From Chlorobaculum tepidum TLS (GTDB taxonomy: Bacteria; Bacteroidota; Chlorobiia; Chlorobiales; Chlorobiaceae), in assembly GCF_000006985.1 (NCBI RefSeq), contig NC_002932.3:519501-583500 (forward strand): 64,000 nucleotides of DNA, written 5' to 3'. Of the stretch, positions 56,095 to 63,494 are shown one piece after another. A model generated the notes under the pieces. That model made no database searches and was not told the DNA's origin. It saw only the letters and a program-made list of their open reading frames with translations. Both the position numbers and the translations under genes were made by a program. Within the stretch, counting starts at the first letter, position 1, and each line of letters begins with the position of its first letter.

Positions 56095-56583
56095 TCAATC
56101 CTTCAGCAGTTTCTTCAGGGCGAAGTGATAGACGAGCACGGCCAGCATCATGCTCATGAGGGTGCCGAGGATGACCGTCTCCGGTACCCTGACATAGAGG
56201 GGGAGCGAGAGCGGGTCAGAAAGAAGCGACTGAAGCAGGTTCCCGGCTATGAGCGCGGTTGCGGACGCAGCATAGAACATACGCTTTTTCTTGACCGAGG
56301 TCGCATGGCTCTTCTGGGGTACATGGAAGAAACCTGCCACAAATCCCTGCACGGTGCCCAGAAGGGCCGACAAGCCTAGGTCGCCCGAGAGAATCCCGGC
56401 GATGAGGCCGGCCCCGAAACCGAAGTTCGTGCCGGTTCTCTGGCCGGTGGACATGGAGATGAAGGCGATGAAGATGGCCAGAATGTCAGGGGATGCGTGC
56501 AGAATGAGCAGCTTCGAAACGAGAAAGCGCTGCACGAAAGCCAGAATGACCAGGGCGATGGTATAGAGAAGATACTTGTTCAA
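56095..56583 (-). CDS. mreD: Rod shape-determining protein MreD
   Basis: A 162-residue membrane protein with five hydrophobic segments (LYTIALVILAFVQRFLV; ILHASPDILAIFIAFISM; FGFGAGLIAGILSGDLG; ASATALIAGNLLQSLL; VILGTLMSMMLAVLVYHFA), the MreD topology and size. The LLGTVQGFVAGFF stretch is typical. MreD links MreC and the wall-building enzymes. It sits between mreC (54 bases upstream) and mrdA. Assignment rests on topology and context. Confidence 0.88.
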   Translation of the reverse strand: MNKYLLYTIALVILAFVQRFLVSKLLILHASPDILAIFIAFISMSTGQRTGTNFGFGAGLIAGILSGDLGLSALLGTVQGFVAGFFHVPQKSHATSVKKKRMFYAASATALIAGNLLQSLLSDPLSLPLYVRVPETVILGTLMSMMLAVLVYHFALKKLLKD

Positions 56584-56637
56584 ATCAGGGCGGATTGTCG
56601 TTTGTAACCGGTGATTGCCATGTTATCGATGCCTTGT

Positions 56638-57504
56638 TCACTCTCCTTTTCCCGGACTGTCCGGTGACTGCATCAGCTCGATTTTTTCCATCGACGGTTT
56701 TGCCAGCGAGACAAGCACCCAGGAAAGTGATGAAAAATCGACTGCAAGGCGCACGTCGACGTTGTAGAAGAGCTTGTCTTTCGATATGCGGATAATCTGG
56801 CCGACCGGAATGCCCCGGATGGCAAAGGTGCTGTAACCGGAGGTTGCCACCCCTTCGCCTACGAGCAGTTTGCTGCTGACGGGCACATGCTCCATTTTGG
56901 CGAGGCGTTCATTACCGTTTTGCCAGGCGAGCAGGCCGTTGGTGCGGGTGCTGTCGGAAACCACGCTGACCATGAAGTTGCGGTTGATCACAGGCATCAC
57001 TTTCGCGTAATTCTGTGACACGTCGATCACCCGACCGACAAGCCCGTCAGGTGTCAGGACGGCCATGTCCCGGGCGACGCCCTGGCGCGAACCGGCGTCG
57101 ATGATGAGCATGTTGTCGGTTGCGCTGAACCGGCGGTCAACCACCCGTGCGACCTTGAAGTGGCCAGCCCATTGCGGTGCATTCGCCTCTATGGCTTTCA
57201 GTTCGGCGGCATCGCGGAGCGCCGCCTGCTGGCGCAGGAGCCGGGCGAACAGCCGCGCATTTTGCAGGAACAGGTGCTGGTTGTCGCGCTCCTGTGTAAA
57301 AATGGCCGTGGCGTCGGTAAACTGTTTTCCAATGGCTGCGTTAATGGCCAGCCCGCGCTCGCGAATCGCATCGAGCGTCTCCTTGCGCTGAAGCTGCATG
57401 AGCATGATGGAGAGAGTGCAATACAGCAGAAAATAGAGATATGCGGTATGCTTGGCGATAAAACGGAAAAAACTCGACACGTCCGTTGTCTTCCTTGTTA
57501 ACAC
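56638..57504 (-). CDS. mreC: Rod shape-determining protein MreC
   Basis: MreC is a periplasmic scaffold of the elongasome. The 288-residue protein has one TM near the N-terminus (HTAYLYFLLYCTLSIMLMQL, about 19-38), a coiled coil (about 55-105) and the beta-rich MreC domain with MLIIDAGSRQGVARDMAVLTPDGLVGRV (shown in part, about 133-160) and VATSGYSTFAIRGIPVGQI (about 220). The start is GTG at 57504; a second GTG nine codons downstream is possible. It leads the run mreC-mreD-mrdA. mreB is 20 kb away. Confidence 0.93.
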   Translation of the reverse strand: MLTRKTTDVSSFFRFIAKHTAYLYFLLYCTLSIMLMQLQRKETLDAIRERGLAINAAIGKQFTDATAIFTQERDNQHLFLQNARLFARLLRQQAALRDAAELKAIEANAPQWAGHFKVARVVDRRFSATDNMLIIDAGSRQGVARDMAVLTPDGLVGRVIDVSQNYAKVMPVINRNFMVSVVSDSTRTNGLLAWQNGNERLAKMEHVPVSSKLLVGEGVATSGYSTFAIRGIPVGQIIRISKDKLFYNVDVRLAVDFSSLSWVLVSLAKPSMEKIELMQSPDSPGKGE

Positions 57505-57866
57505 ATTGGCGCACTCCCTGCCACCTGTTTTTCCGGGGGGAAACCGAAACAGGGGTTGTCAGGGCGATCTTGTTTGCTTTAGTCTCGATTCGATAGCCTC
57601 GGTCCGGAGCATTGGCCGGAACATAAAGGTTACGAATCGAAAATATAACAGATATGCAATCTTTTCTTCGATGAATTTTTCCGGCGCTCATTTGTCTCAA
57701 ACCCGCCGGGCAGGAATCCGTTTTTTGCTTTTTAGGCTGAAATGACGATTTTGAGCTTCATGACCGCCGGTTGCGGAAAAACGCGCGAAACCCGGCGGTG
57801 ATTACCGTTTGACCCGATCCGGTCTTCCGGCCTACGGGAATCCTCGCCAAGATATTGCAACAGCGC

Positions 57867-58262
57867 ATGTTATTTGACAAACGCAAAAATGTCACGGATA
57901 AATTTATCGTTGTCGGAGACCGGGTACTGATCAAGCCGAAATCCCTCGATGAGACAACCAAATCAGGTATCTACCTTCCTCCGGGCGTTCAGGAAAAAGC
58001 TAAAATCCAGAGCGGCTACGTGCTCAAAACAGGGCCCGGCTATCCGGTCGGCCCGCCAAATGATACCGACGAACCCTGGAAAGAGCGGGCCGAAAGCCCC
58101 CAGTATATTCCGCTTCAGGCCAAAACCGGCGATCTGGCTATCTTCGTCCAGAGCAGTGCCTGGGAGATCGAGTACGAAGAGGAGCGCTATCTGATCGTGC
58201 CCAATTCAGCCATTCTTTTGCTGATCAGGGAAGACGATGACCTGGAAGACTCTCTGAGTTGA
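57867..58262 (+). CDS. Cpn10-fold protein, divergent GroES paralogue
   Basis: A 131-residue protein with a Cpn10 fold. FIVVGDRVLIKPKSLDETTKSGIYLPPG (shown in part, about 13-40) keeps the GroES entry strand and a GroES-like mobile loop (DETTKSGIYLPPG), and GDLAIFVQSSAWEIEYEEERYLIVP plus NSAILLLIRED match the closing strands. A 25-residue insertion (PVGPPNDTDEPWKERAESPQ) sits in the middle, and an acidic tail ends the protein (EDDDLEDSLS). It is not next to a groEL and has no CIRCE. It may cap GroEL for selected clients or do something else. ATG 57867 is preferred; the TTG at 57855 adds four residues. Confidence 0.85.
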   Translation: MLFDKRKNVTDKFIVVGDRVLIKPKSLDETTKSGIYLPPGVQEKAKIQSGYVLKTGPGYPVGPPNDTDEPWKERAESPQYIPLQAKTGDLAIFVQSSAWEIEYEEERYLIVPNSAILLLIREDDDLEDSLS

Positions 58263-58363
58263 ATCGTCGGAGGGAGTCGGATTTGTTTCCGGCTTTCACT
58301 CCGGCCTACGCTCCTCTTCAACCGTCGAGGAGTTTTTTTATTTCATTATTTTGACAGATCGAT

Positions 58364-59332
58364 ATGACCATAGCGACCGATATGCACAAAGAGGCGGCGG
58401 GCCTTTCGACCGAAGCGCTGCTCCGGCGGGTGCAGGCTCTCAAGAAGGAGATGAACGCGATTATCCTTGCCCACTACTACACCCTGCCGGAAATCCAGCA
58501 GGCGGCGGACATCGTGGGCGACAGCCTCGCCCTGGCGCGGGCGGCGGAGAAGACGTCGGCGGACGTGATCGTTTTCGCCGGGGTGTACTTCATGGCCGAG
58601 ACCGCCAAGATTCTCAATCCTGGCAAGATGGTGCTCATGCCCGATCCGGGCGCGGGCTGCCCGCTGGCCGACAGTTGCCCGGAGGAGGAGTTCCGCGCCT
58701 TCCGCCAGGCGCATCCCGACGCCATTGCCATTACCTACGTCAACTCGTCGGCGGCGATCAAGAAGCTTTCGGACATCATCTGCACCTCGTCGAACGCCGA
58801 GCATATCGTGCGGCAGATTCCGCCGGAGCAGCAGATCATCTTCGGTCCTGACCGCAACCTCGGCGCATGGGTGATGAAGCGCACCGGGCGCGACATGCTG
58901 CTCTGGCAGGGCTTCTGCTATGTGCACGACGCCTACTCCGAGGTTTACATGATCCAAGCCAAGGCGATGTATCCGGATGCGGAATTGATCGCTCATCCCG
59001 AGTGCCGCGAGGAGGTGCTGCGTCAGGCTTCGTTCGTTGGCTCGACCTCGGCCCTGCTCGATTACACCGAAAAGAGTCCGCGCAAAAGCTTCATCGTGGC
59101 AACCGAGCCGGGCATTCTTTACGAAATGGAGAAACGCTCGCCGGGCAAGGTTTTCATTCCTGCGCCCAAAGACCCGGCCAATCCGCGCAGCGTCTGCAAG
59201 CAGATGAAGCAGAACACGCTTGACAAGCTCTATCTCTGCATGGTGAACCGCTCGCCCGAGATCACCGTTGACGAGAGCCTGCGCGAAGGGGCGCTGAAGT
59301 CGATCAAAAGAATGCTCGAAATGTCCGCCTGA
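58364..59332 (+). CDS. nadA: Quinolinate synthase A
   Basis: NadA condenses iminoaspartate from NadB with dihydroxyacetone phosphate to quinolinate, using a 4Fe-4S cluster. The 322-residue protein has three conserved Cys: DPGAGCPLADSCPEEEF region (about 103-113), ...IICTSSNAEHIV (about 138), and HPECREEVLRQA (about 207). Also seen are AHYYTLPEIQQAADIVGDSL (about 34) and FAGVYFMAETAKILNP (about 68). All three catalytic triplet repeats are present. The ATG at 58364 is clear. Its partner nadB is at 48539 on the other strand. Confidence 0.96.
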   Translation: MTIATDMHKEAAGLSTEALLRRVQALKKEMNAIILAHYYTLPEIQQAADIVGDSLALARAAEKTSADVIVFAGVYFMAETAKILNPGKMVLMPDPGAGCPLADSCPEEEFRAFRQAHPDAIAITYVNSSAAIKKLSDIICTSSNAEHIVRQIPPEQQIIFGPDRNLGAWVMKRTGRDMLLWQGFCYVHDAYSEVYMIQAKAMYPDAELIAHPECREEVLRQASFVGSTSALLDYTEKSPRKSFIVATEPGILYEMEKRSPGKVFIPAPKDPANPRSVCKQMKQNTLDKLYLCMVNRSPEITVDESLREGALKSIKRMLEMSA

Positions 59333-59488
59333 CCTGCCGTCGCCGGGCGCCACTCCGCTCACCGGAAGTCGCGGCCCGGCAAAATCTCTGACCGTTCAGC
59401 CCTCCGCTGTTGCCGCTCATCCCCGTTTCTGCGTATCTTGTTTGCGCAAGAGCTGTTTCGCTTTCCAACCCTTTCAGCAGGAACCATC

Positions 59489-60235
59489 ATGCGCTCGCCG
59501 CTCCTTCGTATCGTCGCCATCTCGGCGCTCTTCTGCGCCCAGCCGTTCCAGCCCGAAGCCAACGCCTGGCACGACAAAACCCATCTCACCATCGCCGAGG
59601 CCGCCGGGTTCGACCTCTGGTACAGCGCCGCCGCGCCCGATGTGGCCAAGTCGAAAGAGATGTTCAGTCCGGTCGAAAGCCCGAATCACTACTACAATAA
59701 CAACGCCAACAAGCGGGTCACTCCTGAAATGGTCATGGCGCAGGTTGAACGCTACAACCGGCCCAACGACGACGAAGGGCATCTGTACGGCGCGATCATC
59801 GGTTCGGTCAGGGAGTATCAGTCGATGAAAAAGAGCGGCAAATATGCGAAGTATCCGCTGGTCTACTGCGCCCACTATTGCGGCGACCTCTCGATGCCAC
59901 TGCACAACACCCGCTACGACGACTTCAACAAAGAGCGCCACAGCATCAACGACGGTATCATCGAGAACAGTGTGCGCCACAACATCGGCTACATCCAGCG
60001 CATGATGCGGCCTCCCGTCATCGACAGCGAGGCCGACCTGGCGCGCGAGATCGCCGCCGTCGCCGAATCGGCCCGCAAGCTCGGCATGAAGATGCGGAAG
60101 GAAAATCGCGACATGACCGTCGATGAAGCTTACACGCAGGTGACGCGGAGCGCCTCGCTCTTCAACGCCATTCTCGCCTGGCTCGAAAGAACGCAGAAGA
60201 CGGCGGGCGAAAGAACCGTGACCGTAACGAACTGA
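59489..60235 (+). CDS. Exported S1/P1-nuclease or zinc phospholipase C-like protein
   Basis: A 248-residue protein with a signal peptide (MRSPLLRIVAISALFCAQ, cut near ANA). After the cut it starts WHDKTHLTIAEAAG, where an N-terminal Trp followed by a conserved His is the first zinc-site pattern of the S1/P1 nuclease-phospholipase C fold. The motif YCAHYCGDLSMPLHN (about 127-141) has the His-x3-Asp and downstream His typical of the second zinc site. A third His occurs in ERHSINDGIIENSVRHN. So a trinuclear zinc hydrolase in the periplasm is likely. Nuclease versus lipase activity cannot be told. Its neighbours are nadA and the pentapeptide gene. Confidence 0.75.
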   Translation: MRSPLLRIVAISALFCAQPFQPEANAWHDKTHLTIAEAAGFDLWYSAAAPDVAKSKEMFSPVESPNHYYNNNANKRVTPEMVMAQVERYNRPNDDEGHLYGAIIGSVREYQSMKKSGKYAKYPLVYCAHYCGDLSMPLHNTRYDDFNKERHSINDGIIENSVRHNIGYIQRMMRPPVIDSEADLAREIAAVAESARKLGMKMRKENRDMTVDEAYTQVTRSASLFNAILAWLERTQKTAGERTVTVTN

Positions 60236-60250
60236 TTTTCAATAAGTTGC

Positions 60251-61330
60251 ATGGCTGAAAAGAAACATCTCGACAGGCTGAAAGCTGGAGTCGCAAGCTG
60301 GAACCACTGGCGCAAAGCGCAGCCGGAAGTCCGGCCCGACCTCAGCCAGGCCGATTTCAGCGCCGCCGACCTGAAAGGCATCGATCTTTCGGAGGCCGAC
60401 CTCGTCGGCGCGACTTTCGCGAAAGCGACGCTCTCCGGCGCGGATTTGCGCGGGGCCGATCTTCGCGGAGCCGACCTGTCGGGCGCGCGGCTCGACGGCG
60501 TCAATCTGAGCCGCAGCACCATCGATCTCTCCACGCGCTACGATGGCGTGACCGGATGCCAGATCGGCGTCAACGGCCTCTACTCGCCATCGACCGACTC
60601 GGCGGCCCTGATGCGCCTCGATCCGCCCGGCAACTCCATGCAGGGCGCCAACGCCGAGGCGGTCGTCGAAAGTTTGCGCCAAGCGCGCAAGCTGCACACC
60701 TTTTCGGTGATTCTTGCCGGAATCGCGATGCTTTTCATCGTCATCAAGCCCAAAACCATCACCCTGCCATATCTGGCCGGATCGTTCAAGTTTGATGACT
60801 TCAGCTATGCTTTTCTGGCCACCATTCTCTCGGCGGCGCTCCTGAGCCAGGTGGTTTCATTCATCGACTCGGCGCTGCAAGGCGCGCGCTACCTCAACGA
60901 CCGCCGCGCGGCGATGCTGGTCGGCCACTTTCCGTGGCTGCTCTCCAAATACGAAAGCGACCCGGCGAACAAGCGTCAGTCAAGGGTCCTGCGCTTTTTT
61001 ATGATTTTTCATCCGCTGATCTACCTCTACTTTTTCGTCCAGTGGAGTGCGCTCGCCATCGGCGACTGGGATTCGGTCATCCGGCACTACCAGCAGATGC
61101 CGATTATTTTTGGCGAATACCTCCTGCCGGTCGTCTATGTCATTCTGATCCGCATCTGCCTGCACCTCTTCCGTCTCTCCGAAGGTTTCCAGAAGCCGAT
61201 CCTTTTCGACGCCGAAACCGAACGCAGCCGCCGCACCGACATGGAACGCCTTACCGAAGCCATCGAGCGCCAGTCCGCCCTTACCGCCGAGCTGGTGGAT
61301 GTACTGAAAAAGAGGGAGGGGAAGAGTTGA
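60251..61330 (+). CDS. Pentapeptide-repeat protein with C-terminal membrane domain
   Basis: A 359-residue protein. Residues about 28-95 form pentapeptide repeats (A(D/N)LxG type: ADFSAADLKGIDLSEADLVG, then SGADLRGADLRGADLSGARL), which fold into a right-handed quadrilateral helix. The C-terminal half has about four TM helices (FSVILAGIAMLFIVI; AFLATILSAALLSQVVSFI; FFMIFHPLIYLYFFVQW; LLPVVYVILIRICLHLF) and ends in a coiled coil (ERSRRTDMERLTEAIERQ, then LTAELVDVLKKREGK). Such fusions are known but unassigned in function. Part of its C-terminal coding sequence is duplicated at 62272-62456. It starts 15 bases after the S1/P1-like gene. Confidence 0.85.
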   Translation: MAEKKHLDRLKAGVASWNHWRKAQPEVRPDLSQADFSAADLKGIDLSEADLVGATFAKATLSGADLRGADLRGADLSGARLDGVNLSRSTIDLSTRYDGVTGCQIGVNGLYSPSTDSAALMRLDPPGNSMQGANAEAVVESLRQARKLHTFSVILAGIAMLFIVIKPKTITLPYLAGSFKFDDFSYAFLATILSAALLSQVVSFIDSALQGARYLNDRRAAMLVGHFPWLLSKYESDPANKRQSRVLRFFMIFHPLIYLYFFVQWSALAIGDWDSVIRHYQQMPIIFGEYLLPVVYVILIRICLHLFRLSEGFQKPILFDAETERSRRTDMERLTEAIERQSALTAELVDVLKKREGKS

Positions 61331-61347
61331 GCGTTGAGCGCGAGAAA

Positions 61348-62001
61348 ATGAAGAACGGCTTTACCGTCTCTAAACTGTTGTGCAGCATGAGCAGATTTGC
61401 AGTTGTTCCGATACGCCGCGTGAGTGTTTTGTTCATCTTTTCGATCATCCTGCTGTTTGCGGATGGCGGAAATGCCATGTCCCGCATGCAGCCTCCGGAC
61501 GGCGTGGTGGCCGGTGTGGTTAACGCCTTCGGTTCGAGAGATGCTGTCCGGTTGAACCGCTTTGTCCATCCAAAACAAGGCGTGGTCGTCATCTACCGCC
61601 AAGGCGTTTTCAATGTATTCAAAGCCGTTTCGCGGATCGATTTCAGAAAGCCGGTTCCCGAATACTTCCCTTATCCAAAAATCAGGGGCGGTGCGCCTCT
61701 CAGGTACGCGGCGTTGCCGGTGTATGATTGCGGGCGCGAGGCCTGGTCGAAAACCGGCCTGTTTTGCGACCCAAAACACCGGGATGTTTTGTTGAGCACC
61801 ATGGCGATTAACCTGAAGCGGAGCGGACTGAAGGAGATTTCGCAGGAAACGATCGACCGCTTTCGAGCGCTCGAAGCGAAAAGCGTTCGCGTTGTGCTGG
61901 TTGACGTGAATGGAAACGATCTGGTGTTTTACTTGACGAGAATCGGCGAGCGCTGGTATTTGACCATCCTCGACCGTGTCTCCAGCGATTGCAGTGCTTG
62001 A
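61348..62001 (+). CDS. Exported protein of unknown function
   Basis: From ATG 61348 (MKNGFTVSKLLCSMSRF) the 217-residue protein has a hydrophobic signal-like segment (VSVLFIFSIILLFADGGNA, about 28-46) and a mature domain with FGSRDAVRLNRFVHPKQGVVVIYRQG (shown in part, about 60-85) and a closing strand VRVVLVDVNGNDLVFYLTRIGERWYLT (shown in part). The pattern of an uptake-like alpha/beta domain with paired final strands recalls SnoaL/NTF2-type folds, but I do not assign a family. A second ATG (61387) is possible. It follows the pentapeptide gene by 17 bases. Confidence 0.7.
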   Translation: MKNGFTVSKLLCSMSRFAVVPIRRVSVLFIFSIILLFADGGNAMSRMQPPDGVVAGVVNAFGSRDAVRLNRFVHPKQGVVVIYRQGVFNVFKAVSRIDFRKPVPEYFPYPKIRGGAPLRYAALPVYDCGREAWSKTGLFCDPKHRDVLLSTMAINLKRSGLKEISQETIDRFRALEAKSVRVVLVDVNGNDLVFYLTRIGERWYLTILDRVSSDCSA

Positions 62002-62087
62002 TTATGGAAAGATGATTTGTGCGGCTGGGTTTTTGAAAAGAAGCGTTCCCGGAGAAATCGATAAAAATTACTGGAGCACCATTCTTT

Positions 62088-62145
62088 TCTGTCATGCTGA
62101 GCGAAGCGAAGCATCCAGCTCTGCAACGGCGTTGCTTCGGGTAGT
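62088..62145. repeat. Interspersed repeat (CTGAGCGAAGCGAAGCATCC type)
   Basis: TGTCATGCTGAGCGAAGCGA directly followed by AGCATCCAGCTCTGC and a partial reverse complement GCGTTGCTTCGGGTAG. This string is typical of short dispersed repeats near gene ends in several bacterial genomes. It lies just past the end of the 61348 gene. Confidence 0.5.
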
Positions 62146-62271
62146 TTTAATGCCGGAATCACGTTTTTTGCTTCGTTAAAGCGTATCTTTTTATGCGTCG
62201 TTTGTACTTATAACATTTCACAGGTTTACCCCAACCCATCTTGCCACTATCATCACTTGCGGCCATCAATG

Positions 62272-62456
62272 AAGTGCATCTTCAGCCTCTTCGAAGGCTG
62301 CTAGAAGCCGATCCTTTTCGACGCTGAAACCGAGCGCAACCGCCAGCCGCACCGATCGATATGGAACGCCTCACCGAAGCCTTTGAAAGCCAGGTCATGC
62401 TTATCGCCGAGCTGGTCGAGCTGCTGAGAAAGCGGGAGGAGAAGAGGGGAGAGTGA
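62272..62456 (+). pseudogene. Decayed partial copy of the pentapeptide-repeat gene's 3' end
   Basis: The stretch AGAAGCCGATCCTTTTCGAC (62293-62312) and what follows match 61192-61330 closely: both encode KPILFDAETER, then MERLTEA and, at the end, AELV-LL-KRE. The copy differs by a stop codon just before KPIL (TAG in place of CAG), two 4-base insertions near 62342 and 62356 that shift the frame, and several substitutions. From the ATG at 62361 it still reads MERLTEAFESQVMLIAELVE to a TGA at 62454. So a paralogue once lay here and only its tail remains. Confidence 0.75.
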
Positions 62457-62643
62457 GGAATGATGAGTTATGAATGATGAATTGGGGAAGAGCGAGAGAG
62501 CTCACATTGTAGAATCAACATGTTTTGTCAGCCTGTCAGTGAGCGAACAGGCGAATGGTTCCGATACTCGACATTGACAAAATGGTAGCAATAGGCTTCG
62601 TGGTTTGCGTTAAATCAATAAAACCAGTTACAAGGAGAATCAT
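62457..62643. other. Upstream region of the two-TM protein gene
   Basis: It starts with GAATGATGAGTTATGAATGA, a short repeated GAATGATGA unit. A ribosome site AAGGAG lies seven bases before the ATG at 62644. A TTGACA occurs at about 62575, but no good -10 box at the right distance was seen. Confidence 0.45.
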
Positions 62644-63492
62644 ATGTCAAAAACCGCATTGCTTCCCACGGTAACAGCTGTGCGCATGGTTTGGGCCATG
62701 TCGGGCAAGTTTTCCAATGATGCTCCTTCGCAAACCATGGCTACCTACGTCGAAGATGTGCTGAAGGGTATTGAAGAGCAGGCACCGCAAATTAGCTCTG
62801 ACGAACGCAGTTATGTGACGAGCGCCGTCGCCACGATGAAAGCCAGTCTGCGCAGCATCGATGTTATTTCCAAGGGGCGTGACCTTAATTTTAAGGAAAA
62901 CGAGAAGCTGCGTAGCGCTTATCTTGAATCGGTAAAAGAAAGTCTGGATTTTGGAAATAAAGCCCAGGACTTTCTTAAGTCACTGCCTGCGATGACCATT
63001 GCGGGCGCGGGAGGGGTGACGGTGGCGCAATATTTTTTTAAAGCATCCACTTTCGAGCTTTGGGGATTCGGTCTTATACTCACAGGCATTGGGTATTTTT
63101 TCAATCAGTATATAGTGCTCTGGGTGCGCCGGAAAAAGCAGATGCTTTATGTGACCCAGGATTATGAGCGAGGACTGTACTACGAACAGTACCTTGACCG
63201 TGTACGCCTGGTTCTGCTTGCTCTTTTTCTTGATCTTGAGCGGATTCACAAGCGGGTATTCAGAGAGAACTATGAGGCGGACACCACATCGGTTGCAGTT
63301 CAATCGATTATCGACGACATTTTGTCCGGGGTTCGCTCAACTTTTTGCCCGTACGCTTACAAACATATGGCTGAGAAAAAAGTGACCCCTGAGTTGTGGA
63401 CTCTGTGCGAAAGCGGTATTCGCAAGGCAGTGGAGAACTGCCCACTGTGGGAAGGGGGACAGCAGAGTGAAAACCGTATCGACAGTTTGTAA
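62644..63492 (+). CDS. Two-TM protein of unknown function
   Basis: A 282-residue protein with an N-terminal helical part (about 1-115: YVEDVLKGIEEQAPQISSDE; SLDFGNKAQDFLKSL), two adjacent TM helices (about 119-140 MTIAGAGGVTVAQYFF; about 145-165 LWGFGLILTGIGYFFNQYIV), then a helical C-terminus (about 170-282) with two Cys (TFCPYAYKHM; ELWTLCESG). AAGGAG before the ATG supports the start. I do not recognise a family. The two-TM-hairpin-plus-helices layout resembles SLATT-type effector proteins of bacterial defence systems, but no partner sensor gene is seen. It ends three bases before the epimerase start, so they may be co-transcribed. Confidence 0.7.
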   Translation: MSKTALLPTVTAVRMVWAMSGKFSNDAPSQTMATYVEDVLKGIEEQAPQISSDERSYVTSAVATMKASLRSIDVISKGRDLNFKENEKLRSAYLESVKESLDFGNKAQDFLKSLPAMTIAGAGGVTVAQYFFKASTFELWGFGLILTGIGYFFNQYIVLWVRRKKQMLYVTQDYERGLYYEQYLDRVRLVLLALFLDLERIHKRVFRENYEADTTSVAVQSIIDDILSGVRSTFCPYAYKHMAEKKVTPELWTLCESGIRKAVENCPLWEGGQQSENRIDSL

Positions 63493-63494
63493 TT

